A DNA stretch of 64,000 bases, taken from positions 3,844,001-3,908,000 of the forward strand of contig OY970265.1 of assembly GCA_963715675.1 (NCBI GenBank), read 5' to 3'. Below, piece by piece: positions 8,677-19,814 of the stretch. The notes under the pieces were generated by a model that saw only the letters and a program-made list of their open reading frames with translations, made no database searches and was not told the DNA's origin. Within the stretch, counting starts at the first letter, position 1, and each line of letters begins with the position of its first letter. Position numbers and translations under genes: made by a program. This stretch comes from DASVWZ01 sp963715675. GTDB lineage: Bacteria; Acidobacteriota; Terriglobia; Terriglobales; Acidobacteriaceae.

Positions 8677-9551
8677 CCAGAGAGATGCGATCCAACATTT
8701 TGAAGTGGGCTCGGTTTGCGGCCGCAATTGTTTCTCTGGGAGCGGCGGCGGCAGCCGCCGGACAAAACATGAATCAGGGCATTCTGTCCCCCCCGGTGAA
8801 TCTACGGCCGCCAGGGTTGAAGCACGTGGGGATCGAGCAACATCTGGACGAGCAGATCCCGCCCAATCTGACGTTTCGCGACGAGACCGGAAACACGGTT
8901 CGCCTGAGCGACTTCTTCGGCAAAAGGCCGATGATCCTCAACCTGGTGTATTACCAGTGCACTATGTTGTGTGGAGAAGTGATGAACGGTCTGGCCAGCG
9001 CGCTGCGCGTGGTGAAGCTCGAGCCGGGCAAAGATTTCGATGTGCTCACGGTGAGCTTCAATCCCAAGGAAACACCAGAAATGGCGGCGAAGAAGAAGAC
9101 CGAAGTCCTGGAGCGCTATGCCAGGCCTGGCGCCGAGCGCGGCTGGCATTTCCTGACCGGCCCCCAGGAATCGATCGACGAGCTGACCAAGGCGGCTGGG
9201 TTTCAATATGAATACGATCCGAAGTCGGACCAGTTCGCTCATTCGACGGCGATCATGATTTTGACTACGGAGGGCAAGGTTTCCCAGTACTACTACGGAG
9301 TGGATTATGCGCCCAAGGATTTGCGCTTGGGATTGGTGCAGGCATCCCAGAACAAGATCGGCAATGTGGTGGATGAAGTGTTGCTGTACTGCTACCACTA
9401 TGATCCCGACACCGGAAAGTACGGAGCCATTGTCAGCCGCATTCTGAAACTTGCGGCAGGCGCCACCATCCTGGTGCTGGGGACATTCCTGATCGTCATG
9501 TTCCGCATCGGTTCGTCAGCCAGCCGCGGATCAGTGAAGCGGGTTTCATAA
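8673..9551 (+). CDS. SCO1/SenC family copper chaperone
   Basis: 292 residues with an N-terminal signal or anchor, a thioredoxin-like fold, and the copper-binding set C96-x3-C100 (in YYQCTMLCGE) plus H190 (in FAHSTAIM), as expected of SCO proteins. These deliver copper to the CuA centre of cytochrome oxidase subunit II, which is the next gene. A hydrophobic C-terminal segment (about 252-272) suggests a second anchor. The GTG start overlaps the preceding stop; ATG at 8685 is an alternative start. Confidence 0.9.
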   Translation: MTREMRSNILKWARFAAAIVSLGAAAAAAGQNMNQGILSPPVNLRPPGLKHVGIEQHLDEQIPPNLTFRDETGNTVRLSDFFGKRPMILNLVYYQCTMLCGEVMNGLASALRVVKLEPGKDFDVLTVSFNPKETPEMAAKKKTEVLERYARPGAERGWHFLTGPQESIDELTKAAGFQYEYDPKSDQFAHSTAIMILTTEGKVSQYYYGVDYAPKDLRLGLVQASQNKIGNVVDEVLLYCYHYDPDTGKYGAIVSRILKLAAGATILVLGTFLIVMFRIGSSASRGSVKRVS

Positions 9552-9555
9552 ACTT

Positions 9556-10551
9556 ATGTTCCAGAATTTTCCATTTTGGCCGGAAAGCGCCTCCAGCGGA
9601 GCGGGGAGCGTAGATGCGCTGTACATTTTTCTGGTCGCCCTGTCGTTTTTCATGTGCACCGCGATCTTTATTACGATTGCGGTCTTCGCCATCCACTTCC
9701 GGCGGTACAAACACCGCGAGGCGGAACCGGTGGAAGGCTCGACCCTGCTGGAGGTGACTTGGTCGGTTATTCCCCTGGGGATTTTCCTTTTCATTTTTGC
9801 CTGGGGCGCGGTGATTTACTTCCAGGAGCGCACGCCGCCGCGGGGAGCGGCGGAAGTGTATGTGGTGGCGAAGCAATGGATGTGGAAGCTGCAGCATCCG
9901 GAGGGCCCGCGAGAAATCAACGAACTGCACGTGCCGATGGGGCGCGACGTGAAGCTGATCATGACTTCACAGGACGCCATCCATAGTTTCTATGTGCCGG
10001 CGTTCCGCATTAAACAGGACGTGCTGCCCGGCCGCTACACCACCGTCTGGTTCCGCGCCACCAAGCCGGGAACCTATCACTTGTTTTGCGCGGAATACTG
10101 CGGCACCTCGCACTCCGGAATGATTGGTGACATTGTGGTGATGGAGCCGGCGCAGTATCAGGCCTGGGTACAGTCCGGAGGCGCATTTCTGTCCCTGGCA
10201 GCCAATGGACAGGCGATCTTCCAGCAACTGGGCTGCCCGGCTTGCCACAAGGCGGAAACCCAGGGGCGCGGACCTAGTTTGATCGGAGTGTACAACCGGC
10301 CCGTCCAACTGGAAGACGGCCGCATTGTGACCGCCGATGAGAACTACATTCGTGAATCCATCCTGGCCCCGAATGCCAAGATTGTGAGCGGATTTAAACC
10401 AATCATGCCGGTGTTTCAGGGGCTGGTGAACGAAGAGGACTTGAATGCGCTGGTGGCATATGTGAAATCGCTGAACCAGCCCACACCGGGAGCGGCGGCT
10501 CTTCCCACGCTGGCTCCTCCGGGTACCGAAGTGCCGGGATCGAAGGACTAG
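9556..10551 (+). CDS. coxB: Cytochrome c oxidase subunit II with fused cytochrome c (caa3 type)
   Basis: 331 residues. Two membrane segments (about 20-47 and 66-90) are followed by a cupredoxin domain with the CuA ligands H143, C178, E180, C182, H186 and M189 (in CAEYCGTSHSGM). A C-terminal cytochrome c domain follows, with CPACH at 227-231 and a likely axial Met in KPIMP near 284. The fused cytochrome c makes this a caa3-type subunit that accepts electrons from ActE or a small carrier. Four bases separate it from SCO and two from coxA. Confidence 0.94.
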   Translation: MFQNFPFWPESASSGAGSVDALYIFLVALSFFMCTAIFITIAVFAIHFRRYKHREAEPVEGSTLLEVTWSVIPLGIFLFIFAWGAVIYFQERTPPRGAAEVYVVAKQWMWKLQHPEGPREINELHVPMGRDVKLIMTSQDAIHSFYVPAFRIKQDVLPGRYTTVWFRATKPGTYHLFCAEYCGTSHSGMIGDIVVMEPAQYQAWVQSGGAFLSLAANGQAIFQQLGCPACHKAETQGRGPSLIGVYNRPVQLEDGRIVTADENYIRESILAPNAKIVSGFKPIMPVFQGLVNEEDLNALVAYVKSLNQPTPGAAALPTLAPPGTEVPGSKD

Positions 10552-10553
10552 CC

Positions 10554-12177
<1,624 letters not shown>

Positions 12178-12188
<11 letters not shown>

Positions 12189-12882
12189 TTCGGCCGCGGT
12201 GGAACAGCACAATCCGGCTCTGCAGCATCATTTCGCCGACATGGAACAGCAGCGAAATGCTTCTTCTCTGGGAATGTGGCTCTTTCTCGGAACCGAGATC
12301 ATGTTCTTCGGCGGCATGTTTTGCGCGTATCTGGTATACCGCCTGAACTATTTCAACGAGTTCGCCGCCGGCAGCCGCAGCCTCGATCTGAAGTGGGGCA
12401 CCATCAACACCGCCGTGCTGATCTGCAGCAGCTTGACCGTGGCGCTGGGCGTGCGCGCCGCGCAGATGGGCAAGCGAAAATTGCTCATCATCCTGATGCT
12501 GCTGACGCTCGTCTTCGGATTCACCTTCCTCGGGATCAAGGGAATCGAATGGTACGCAAAATACACCGAGCACCACATCCCGGGGCCTTCGTTCAACGCC
12601 AGCGATCTTGAGCAGCGCCCTTATTCCACCGGCAACGTGGATCAAAGCCACCTGCAGATTTTCTTTTCCCTGTACTTTGCCCTGACCGGCCTGCACGCGC
12701 TGCACATGATCATCGGCGTGGGCATTTTCACATACATAACCATCTATGCGTGGAGAGGCAAGTTCACTCCCGAATACCATACTCCGGTCGAAATCGCAGG
12801 CCTGTATTGGCACTTTGTCGATATCGTCTGGATATATCTTTTTCCGTTGCTGTACCTGATCGATCGAAAGCCGCTGAGGTGA
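12178..12882 (+). CDS. coxC: Cytochrome c oxidase subunit III
   Basis: 234 residues, seven expected membrane segments. The family pattern is clear: GMWLFLGTEIMFFGGMF near the N-terminus, SLYFALTGLHALHMIIG near residue 170, and the closing GLYWHFVDIVWIYLFP. The start is a TTG at 12178 inside the end of coxA; I keep it because the reading frame and the charged N-terminal leader fit other subunit III proteins. A later GTG could also serve. Confidence 0.93.
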
Positions 12883-12888
12883 TTCGCC

Positions 12889-13176
12889 ATGTCTGAGCAC
12901 ATTCTCTCAAGCAAACTTTACTACGGGATCTGGATTGCCCTATTGGTGCTCACCGTGGTGACGGCCAAGGTAGCGACCATCGATCTGGGTCCGTTTAACA
13001 CCGTGGTGGCGCTGGTGATCGCTACGTTTAAGGCTTTGCTGGTGATTCTCTTCTTCATGCACGTGAAATACGCCAGCGAGAAGCTGACCAAGATGGTCAT
13101 CATTTCTTCCATCTTCTGGCTGCTGATCCTGCTGCTCCTGAGCCTTGCGGATTACGGTACGCGGGCATTGTCGTAG
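12889..13176 (+). CDS. coxD: Cytochrome c oxidase subunit IV (prokaryotic type)
   Basis: 95 residues with three hydrophobic segments (about 11-30, 36-58 and 68-90) and the family signature FFMHVKYA in the second loop. It matches the small COX4_pro subunit found at the end of caa3 operons, which helps assemble subunits I to III. It is the last gene of the respiratory operon and is followed by a hairpin at 13218. Confidence 0.9.
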   Translation: MSEHILSSKLYYGIWIALLVLTVVTAKVATIDLGPFNTVVALVIATFKALLVILFFMHVKYASEKLTKMVIISSIFWLLILLLLSLADYGTRALS

Positions 13177-13217
13177 CGGCCCGATCATCTGCGGTGGCGC
13201 AGCTCTACAAGAAAAGT

Positions 13218-13246
13218 GGGCCTCCTCGGTTCATCTGAGGAGGCCC
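13218..13246. terminator. Hairpin between convergent operons
   Basis: A perfect 10-bp stem (13218-13227 with 13237-13246) and a 9-base loop lie between the 3' end of coxD and the 3' end of the minus-strand propeller gene. A T-rich run follows on the minus strand (TTTTCTT), so it works best as terminator for the propeller gene and perhaps in both directions. Confidence 0.6.
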
Positions 13247-13287
13247 GGCTTCCCCATAGTAGGGAATGCTACCCAGTTGGCGCCCGG

Positions 13288-14793
13288 CTAGTTGATGCCG
13301 GTCGGGCGGAGCATCTTCCAGTCGGGACGCTTGAACCCACCCTCCTGCTCCGGACCCTTCTTCAGGCTGAAGGCATAAAAATAGCCGGTGTAGGATTCGA
13401 GCGAGCCGATGTAAACCACTCCGTTGACGACCGCGGGCGAGGAATACACGTACTTGCCGGTGTTGTAGCTCCACAGCTTCGCGCCGGTCTTGGCGTTCAG
13501 CGCGTACACATTGTCGTCCCACGAGCCGAAATACACCACGCCGTTGGCCACGGCAGCCGAGGAGTCCACACAGCCGCCGGTGGTGTAGTTCCACAGCAAG
13601 GCGCCAGTCTTGGCGTTCAGTGCGTATTCATTGCCGTCGCACGAACCGGCATACACCACTCCGTTCGCCACTGCCGGCGAAGGCCGTACCCAGCTGCCGG
13701 CTTCGAAAACCCATAGCAACTCGCCGGTGCTTGCCTTAAGAGCGAACACCATACCAAATCCGCTCGGCGTTGCGGTGCCAAAATAGACCACGCCATTAGC
13801 GACGGTAGGTGCAGGGTCTATATTCATTTCGGTGTTGTAAGTCCACCGCTTCGCACCCGTCTTGGCGTCCAGTGCATAGAGGGTTCCATACTGGCCGCTC
13901 TTGCCGATGCCGAAGTAGACCAGCCCTTTCACGACCGCAAGACCGCCACCGACCCCGCAGTCGCTGCAGGCCTGGTAGCTCCACACCTTGGTGCCGTCGC
14001 CGGCTTTCAGCGCATAGACGTTGCCGTCGCTTGATCCGATATAGACCACCCCATTCACAATCGTGGGCCTGGTACCGATAAGGCCGCCCGTCGTAAAGCT
14101 CCACACCTTGGTGCCGTTGCTGGCTTTCAGCGCGTAGACATTGCCGTCGTCCGCGCCGATGTAAACCACCCCATTCCGGATTGCGGCCGAGGACTGCATA
14201 CGGTTCTGGTTGCTGCCAGTTTGGTAGCTCCACAGCACTGCTCCTGTGCTCGCCTTCAACGCGTAGATAATGCCAGTGCTGCCCGACGCCATATAGACAA
14301 CTCCATTCTTCACTGTGGGAGAGCACCAAACTTCGCCGTTGGCGTTGAAGCTTCACTTCAACTGCATGTTCCCGACATTGTGGACGTTCAAGACATTTTC
14401 GTAGGGGTTGAACCTCGTCATGTCTTCCCGCAGGAACTCGTCCCAATTGGTGTGAACCTCAAACCGCACCTGCGCGCGGTTGTGCCCCGAACGCTGAACC
14501 GCGCTCAGCCAATGAGTCCCGGGCAGCGCCGAGGCTGGCACCTGCATGATCTGGGAAAATGATCCGGAACCGTCGGCAATGGCCAGGGCCTTGTCCTCGG
14601 TGCCGAAGAAAATGTCCACCTTGGCGTTCGCTGCGAAACCGCTGCCCGAGACCTGCAGGTTGGTCGTGGGCGGACCGCTCGTCGGTGACAGCGAAATGGC
14701 AGATTGACTGAAGCGGAATCCTACCAGCAGGAAAACTGCGATACAGACTAGACAGACCTGCATGCCGGTCCGCGGTTGTGCATTGCTCGTCAT
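13288..14793 (-). pseudogene. PQQ-like beta-propeller secreted protein interrupted by one in-frame TGA
   Basis: Read from ATG 14793 (AGGAGG site upstream), the gene encodes a signal peptide, an IPT/TIG-like domain (SLSPTSGPPTTNL near residue 35) and the linker HTNWDEF. It then meets TGA at 14353-14355 and continues in the same frame with eight propeller repeats of the form NGVVYxGSxDGNVYALxAxTG to 13288. The paralogue at 43085 has Trp (TGG) at this position within the same linker, so a single G-to-A change explains the stop. Either the gene is a recent pseudogene, or the stop is read through, or it is a sequence error. If the downstream part is made alone from an internal start, it would lack a signal peptide. 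Confidence 0.8.
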
Positions 14794-15163
14794 AAATGCC
14801 TCCTCTTCACTTCTTATGAATTCTTCCGGTCGGGGTTTCTCCGCAGGCACGGTGGGAAGCATCATCGCTGCGGAGCACAGGGCTCGATCGGGGAGGAGCC
14901 TATAGGTTCCGGTCGCCCGGGATCTGGTCTGGCAGCGTCCGTTACGGCTAGTCAGGAAGTCCTGGGCCGACACTCGAGTGCAAAGCCTGAAACGCTCAGC
15001 TTAAGCGTCTGCGGATTCATTCGACCGTGCAAGGACAGCGATCACGATCTCGTGTGACGGGATGGCGAAAAGGCATTTCGTCGGAGGGCGTCATCTTGTA
15101 CCCTACGAACCGGCGACGACGATTGCCGGCTGATAACGGCGTCGCAGCTATCGTAGGGTCAGC
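14794..15163. other. Gene-free stretch upstream of the broken propeller gene
   Basis: About 370 bases with no convincing gene in any frame. It lies between the DUF3443 terminator and the propeller start and should hold the propeller promoter, but I see no clear -35/-10 pair. Confidence 0.4.
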
Positions 15164-15192
15164 AAAAAAGGCACGGCTATGGAAGCCGTGCC
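15164..15192 (-). terminator. Rho-independent terminator of the DUF2844-DUF3443 operon
   Basis: On the minus strand a 9-bp perfect stem (GGCACGGCT with AGCCGTGCC, 5-base loop, 15170-15192) is followed by six T. It lies 25 bases past the DUF3443 stop. Confidence 0.85.
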
Positions 15193-15216
15193 CATTAAGA
15201 AGACTTGCGACGAGCC

Positions 15217-17022
15217 CTAGTAGGCCCACCAAGGCGCCGCCGGCTGTCCGGAGGGTACAGCTTGCCCGTCAATCGCCGTGAATACCGTGTTCCCGTAGTA
15301 GAACGGCAAGCCCCAGTCTAAGCTGCACAACGAGTCGCTGTTGCCCCCAGGACATGATTCGGATCCATTTGGCCCGCCCAGGGTTGGGTATACCGCGTTG
15401 CTCGAATTGTTGAACAGGCCATCCGCGTTGTCGATCTCGTAGGTCACGGGTGCGCCGATAGCGCCGTTCGCTCCCTGGTTCAGCGCCTGCTGCCCAGGCA
15501 AATTCGAGGTCGGGCAGAAGAAGTTGTTGTCGCTGCAAACCGGAATCACCTCGCTCGGATCAGGAATGAAATATCCATTCGAGCCGCTATCGAGGAAGCT
15601 GGCCGGATAGAACTGACCATCCAGAGGCCCGTTGGTTAAGGTGGTCTGGAAGTTGCCGTTTGCGTCCAACGTGTAAACCGTCTGAGTCGTCAGTTGGTTG
15701 TTCGACTGGGTTCCGATCCCGAAAGTCATAGTCCCCGTGACCGTCGCCTGGGACGGGGCCGTGACCGAAGGAAAGGTCAAAACCACGCCGTTATTGTCAG
15801 TCGCGAACGCGACCACCGGATTCGTGACCTGCTGAGCGATCGGTACAGTTACAGGATTCGTGGTGCAGCCAGAACTCGTACAAGTCCAGTAAATGCCCAC
15901 CGGCGAACTTCCGTTACAGTAGTTGACGCCCGCCAACGTGCAGTCGTTGGGTTCAGGCCCCACGCCGAGAATCCCATTCGTGCCTAGTGCTGCCTGATTG
16001 TCTTCGTCCGTCCCGCCGTTTGAACAGGCAGTTGGAATCGAGTATCCGACCGGATCGGCGACCACGTGGATGGGAATGTTGCTTGCTGTCTCTCCGGAGA
16101 GATGCACATCGGCGCTTTCCACTTGTCCCCACAAGTAGGAGCCGTCGCCGAATTGGACGCAGTCATTCAGGTTCTGTCCCCCCACCTGGATCGGCTGAAG
16201 CGCAAGCCCGTTCAGGGCTGTCCCCAGAACCCTCAGTCCGATCGACTCTGTGTCGACTAGAAGTCCATCAATGGTCACGCAAGAGGTGGTGGACCCCGGC
16301 ACACAGACCGTAGCACTGGCAAAGCCACCATTGGGGTAGATCGGCACCGGCCCGCCGTCCACGTTGACGGCTTGAACGTTGGCTGCGGCGCCTGCGACCA
16401 GAACCGTAATCTGCGTTGAAGCCGCTGCGCCGGAATCCGCCTTGGAGGTCGCCGCGATCACAACCTCCGTTGGGCTGCCAACTGACGGAGCGTTATAGGT
16501 GGCGGAGGTTGAGGTTTCGTTGGTCAAAGTTCCGATGGATGGTTGACTCCAAGTCACACCAGCATTGGTGGAATCTCCGGTCACGGTGGCCGTAATCGCC
16601 GACGTTCCGCCTTGATTGATGGTTGTCGGACTAGCGGCGAGCGAAACCACAACGTTGCCGGCGGTGCCGTTCACCTGTATGTTGACCGAAGCCACTACAC
16701 TGGTATTCGCTACCGAGGTCGCGGTCACCGATACAATGGTCGTGTTGCTTAACGACGAGGGTGCGGTGTATGTCACCGCGGTCGAAGTCTGGTTGCTCAG
16801 ACTTCCGACGCCAGACAGGCTCCAGGTCACACCGGAATTGGAGGAATCTCCAGTCACCGTTGCCGTAACCGCCGAGGTCTGTCCCGGGTTGATGGTCGTC
16901 GGGTTGGCCGATACGGAAATAGATATGGAAGCGCCATTTGGGGTCGAACCGTTACAACCCGCCAGAAGGCCCAACGTCCCCAGAATCGCTACGACAAGAA
17001 AACTGCGCCCAAGAGCTCTCAT
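15217..17022 (-). CDS. DUF3443 lipoprotein with two Ig-like repeats
   Basis: 601 residues. A lipoprotein signal ends in LAGC (Cys near 23). Two bacterial Ig-like modules follow, each with the pattern NPTTINPGQTSAVTATVTG then GVTWS (about residues 36-118 and 128-208). The remaining 390 residues are of DUF3443 type: PIYPNGGFASATVCVPG, TIDGLLVDTESIGLRVL, DCVQFGDGSYLWG and GILGVGPEPNDC. The VDTES stretch sits where relatives, as I recall them, carry an aspartic-protease-like DTGS, so here the Gly is Glu. It is probably a surface lipoprotein of unknown function. Its ATG overlaps the stop of the DUF2844 gene (TAATG), a pairing also seen in Burkholderia-type genomes. Confidence 0.8.
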   Translation of the reverse strand: MRALGRSFLVVAILGTLGLLAGCNGSTPNGASISISVSANPTTINPGQTSAVTATVTGDSSNSGVTWSLSGVGSLSNQTSTAVTYTAPSSLSNTTIVSVTATSVANTSVVASVNIQVNGTAGNVVVSLAASPTTINQGGTSAITATVTGDSTNAGVTWSQPSIGTLTNETSTSATYNAPSVGSPTEVVIAATSKADSGAAASTQITVLVAGAAANVQAVNVDGGPVPIYPNGGFASATVCVPGSTTSCVTIDGLLVDTESIGLRVLGTALNGLALQPIQVGGQNLNDCVQFGDGSYLWGQVESADVHLSGETASNIPIHVVADPVGYSIPTACSNGGTDEDNQAALGTNGILGVGPEPNDCTLAGVNYCNGSSPVGIYWTCTSSGCTTNPVTVPIAQQVTNPVVAFATDNNGVVLTFPSVTAPSQATVTGTMTFGIGTQSNNQLTTQTVYTLDANGNFQTTLTNGPLDGQFYPASFLDSGSNGYFIPDPSEVIPVCSDNNFFCPTSNLPGQQALNQGANGAIGAPVTYEIDNADGLFNNSSNAVYPTLGGPNGSESCPGGNSDSLCSLDWGLPFYYGNTVFTAIDGQAVPSGQPAAPWWAY

Positions 17023-17507
17023 TACCGCACCTCCCCGGCATCAACTCCCTGCGGCACCAGCCCAGGAACAAAAGCCCGGCCGTAGTACGCCCGCGTGTGT
17101 CCGCCAATCTCGACCACCAGCCCGGCTTGGTGAATGCTCAGCGGCCGGCGACCTGCATACTTGGCATGTTGTTCCGCAACTCCCGCAGAATACTGCTGCA
17201 GGTAGGAGCCCAGGATCTGCTTCATCTCAGGCATGAATGGCCCGTGCCAGGCTACCCCAAAAACCTTTCCATCCGCCGAGACATATTCGCGCACCACCGT
17301 ATGGTGGGCATCCGTGATCTCGTGGACAGAGTACGTCTCCATCGGCTGGATCTTTACCGTGCCCTTCATGTGGGCCATGTCGGCTTGCACCGAGTTGAGA
17401 TCGCCGCCAAGCGCGGCCACAGCGGGCAAACAACACGCCATCAGCACAAACATGCCGGCCGCGATGATCCAAAGTTTATGATTTCCGGACTTCAACAGAA
17501 CTTTCAT
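17022..17507 (-). CDS. DUF2844 exported protein
   Basis: 161 residues from ATG 17507, with a GGAGG site 11 bases upstream. A signal peptide (LWIIAAGMFVLMACCLPAVA) is followed by the DUF2844 hallmark LGGDLNSVQADMAHMKG, then HEITDAHHTVVREYVS and VFGVAWHGPFMPEM. Function is unknown. It is first in a two-gene operon with DUF3443, its stop overlapping the next start. An upstream in-frame ATG at 17624 would add a leader that spoils the signal peptide, so I rejected it. Confidence 0.85.
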   Translation of the reverse strand: MKVLLKSGNHKLWIIAAGMFVLMACCLPAVAALGGDLNSVQADMAHMKGTVKIQPMETYSVHEITDAHHTVVREYVSADGKVFGVAWHGPFMPEMKQILGSYLQQYSAGVAEQHAKYAGRRPLSIHQAGLVVEIGGHTRAYYGRAFVPGLVPQGVDAGEVR

Positions 17508-17848
17508 GGTGTTTATTGCCTCCGCTTTCCGCTGCTCGGGAGTCGGCTGAACCATTTGTAGTGTGGCTCCTGAGCAATCCGCGCAATCCCATGGTTGGAA
17601 GTTTCTCGACAAGTTGCTCAACAACCCGCGTTTCTGCTAAACCCTGCCCGCCCAGATTAGTTTCTGTTACCAACTAAGAATCCGCCAGCCGAATCTGGGT
17701 TGCATACTTCGGGTTCCGATCCCCGATTGGCACGCCTGAATCTGCCTGCATTCTACCGCTATTCAAGGGGCTTCCCGGCGAAGCCGGAGTAGCTTCTCTG
17801 GTTACCTGCGGTGGGGTGAAAAAAACAGCAGACCTTTCCTGAGGCGCG
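17508..17848. other. Gene-free stretch between the flavoprotein and DUF2844
   Basis: About 340 bases without a convincing gene. It holds a run of seven A at 17819-17825 (T on the minus strand), just past the flavoprotein stop, which may be part of a weak terminator, although no strong stem precedes it. The DUF2844 promoter should be here but is not obvious. Confidence 0.35.
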
Positions 17849-19015
17849 CTACACCGCCCGGCCGGCCCCGGCGCCGGACGCCCAGGCCCACTGAAAATTG
17901 AAGCCGCCGAGATGGCCAGTGACGTCGACAACCTCGCCGATAAAAAACAGTCCAGGCACTTTCCTGCTTTCCATCGTTTGGGCGGAGAGTTCGTCGGTAT
18001 CGACTCCTCCGGCGGTGACCTCCGCTTTCTCGAAGCCTTCAGTGCCGGCGGGCCTGATCGTCCACCCGTGAACCTGACGTTCGAACTTAGCAAGTGCTGC
18101 GTTGGTCCATTGGGTTGGCATGTGAAATTCGATCCAGCGATCGGCGAAACGGCTGGGGAGAAACTCGCGTAGGGCCGTTCTAAGAATCTGCACAGTTCTC
18201 GCAACTTTCGGATCGCGAAATTGGCTTGTGACTCCTCGTTCAGGTGCAAGATCGATTTGAATCGGCTGTCCGGTTTGCCAATAGGAAGAAATCTGCAAAA
18301 TGGCCGGACCGCTCAGCCCGCGGTGGGTGATGAGCATCCTCTCCCGGAACTGCTCGCCTTCACAGGACGCAATCACTTCGGCGGAAACCCCGGCGAGATC
18401 GCAATAGAGCTGGCGGTCTTCCGAACTGAAGATGAGCGGAACTAAAGCGGGCCTGGGCGGGCGTATCTTCAAGCCGAATTGACCGGCCAGGTCGTAACCG
18501 AAGCTGGTGGCCCCGATTCTGGGGATAGAGAGGCCTCCCGTCGCTACCACGAGAGCCGGAACACAGAAATCCGCGGTTGCCGTGCGGATGAGGAACCCCG
18601 TGGATCGCTTCACTTCGGTAACGGACGTACTGGTGAAGATGCGAACGCCGGCTGCTTGACACTCGCCTTCGAGCATGTCCAGGATCTCGCGCGCAGAGCC
18701 GTCGCAAAACAACTGGCCGAGCGTCTTTTCGTGATAAGGGATTCGATGTTTCTCGACTAGCGCGATGAAATCGGCGGGCGTGTATCGGGCCAGCGCTGAT
18801 TTGGCAAAGTGCGGGTTCGACGAAACGAAATTTTCGGGGCGGCAGTGAAGGTTGGTGAAGTTGCAGCGCCCTCCGCCGGAGATGAGAATTTTCTTTCCGC
18901 AGCGGTCGGCGCGCTCGAGCACTGCGACGCGGCGGCCACGCTTGCCAGCCTCGATAGCGCACATCAAACCGGCGGCCCCACCACCAAGCACGAGGACGTC
19001 AAATTGGTGAATCAT
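17849..19015 (-). CDS. HI0933/YhiN-type FAD-dependent oxidoreductase
   Basis: 388 residues. A Rossmann FAD site GGGAAGLMCA lies at the N-terminus, with the family motif ISGGGRCNFTN near residue 46 and GGLSIPRIGATSFGYDLA in the middle. The C-terminal return to the FAD fold reads ALVVATGG and GLFFIGEVVDVTGHLGG. This matches the HI0933 family, often annotated as aminoacetone oxidase-like or BaiN-like; the true substrate is unknown. It follows frr by 46 bases on the same strand and may be transcribed with the translation cluster. Confidence 0.88.
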   Translation of the reverse strand: MIHQFDVLVLGGGAAGLMCAIEAGKRGRRVAVLERADRCGKKILISGGGRCNFTNLHCRPENFVSSNPHFAKSALARYTPADFIALVEKHRIPYHEKTLGQLFCDGSAREILDMLEGECQAAGVRIFTSTSVTEVKRSTGFLIRTATADFCVPALVVATGGLSIPRIGATSFGYDLAGQFGLKIRPPRPALVPLIFSSEDRQLYCDLAGVSAEVIASCEGEQFRERMLITHRGLSGPAILQISSYWQTGQPIQIDLAPERGVTSQFRDPKVARTVQILRTALREFLPSRFADRWIEFHMPTQWTNAALAKFERQVHGWTIRPAGTEGFEKAEVTAGGVDTDELSAQTMESRKVPGLFFIGEVVDVTGHLGGFNFQWAWASGAGAGRAV

Positions 19016-19061
19016 GGCTCGAGATCAAGCGAGCGCGGCGGCCTACATTTGGAACGAACTC

Positions 19062-19652
19062 TTACTTGATCTCCATCACTTCTTTTTCTTTGCCCTTGCT
19101 CATTTCTTCCATCTTCTTGATTTCGTCGTCGGTGAGCTTCTGGATCTCGTCCAGGGCGCGCTTTTCGTCGTCCTCAGTGATTTTCTTGTCTTTCATAGCC
19201 TTCTTGATGGCGTCATTGCCATCGCGCCGAATGTTGCGGACGGCAGTGCGGTGCTCTTCGAGGACTTTATGAAGATGCTTGACCATGTCGCGGCGGCGCT
19301 CCTCAGTCAGCGGCGGCACAGGAACACGGATTATCTTACCGTCGTTCATGGGATTCAGGCCAATATCGGCGCTGCGAATCGCCTTTTCAATCGCAGCCAA
19401 AGATGAGGGATCGAACGGTTGCACCGTGATCAGCTGCGGCTCAGGTGCGTGGACCTGGGCAATCTGGTTGAGCGGCATCTGCGAGCCGTAATAATCGACG
19501 TTCACCGAGTCGAGCATGTGCACCGAAGCGCGACCGGTCCGGGTCGCTGCCATTTCCTTACGGAAATCTTCTACCGCTTTGTCCATGCGGGTCTTGAGTT
19601 GCACATACGTTTCTTTAAGGCCAGGAATCGTGGCCATGCTGGCTTGAGCCAT
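19062..19652 (-). CDS. frr: Ribosome recycling factor
   Basis: 196 residues from ATG 19652, chosen because a GGAG site lies 9 bases upstream and the length then fits the family (about 185). Family motifs are TRTGRASVHMLDSVNVDYYGS, LNQIAQVHAPEPQ and MNDGKIIRVPVPPLTEERR. The charged C-terminus is KKMEEMSKGKEKEVMEI. The protein splits the post-termination ribosome together with EF-G. It is downstream of pyrH, the usual order (rpsB-tsf-pyrH-frr). Confidence 0.95.
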   Translation of the reverse strand: MAQASMATIPGLKETYVQLKTRMDKAVEDFRKEMAATRTGRASVHMLDSVNVDYYGSQMPLNQIAQVHAPEPQLITVQPFDPSSLAAIEKAIRSADIGLNPMNDGKIIRVPVPPLTEERRRDMVKHLHKVLEEHRTAVRNIRRDGNDAIKKAMKDKKITEDDEKRALDEIQKLTDDEIKKMEEMSKGKEKEVMEIK

Positions 19653-19742
19653 ACGCAGGAGCTCCGAAAGAACAGGATCAAAACCGTAAATTATAAACCC
19701 GTGGAACGAGAATTCACCACGGGCGAAGGAAGAAAGCGGGAC

Positions 19743-19812
19743 GCAGAAGTCAAATTGCAGAAGCAAACCCCGTGTTCCTCTTGTTCAGTCTGACTTCTGC
19801 CTTCTGACTTCT
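19743..19812. repeat. Degenerate AGAAGTC-type simple repeat between pyrH and frr
   Basis: The plus strand has GCAGAAGTC and TGCAGAAGC (from 19743), followed by inverted copies TGACTTCTGCCTTCTGACTTCT-like at 19791-19812. It is the same class of low-complexity sequence seen at 21280, 32463 and 44711. Confidence 0.5.
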
Positions 19813-19814
19813 CT

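Noticed and set aside
14353..14355. TGA as a selenocysteine codon
   Set aside because: The paralogue has Trp there, no redox motif surrounds it, and I see no downstream hairpin of SECIS type.
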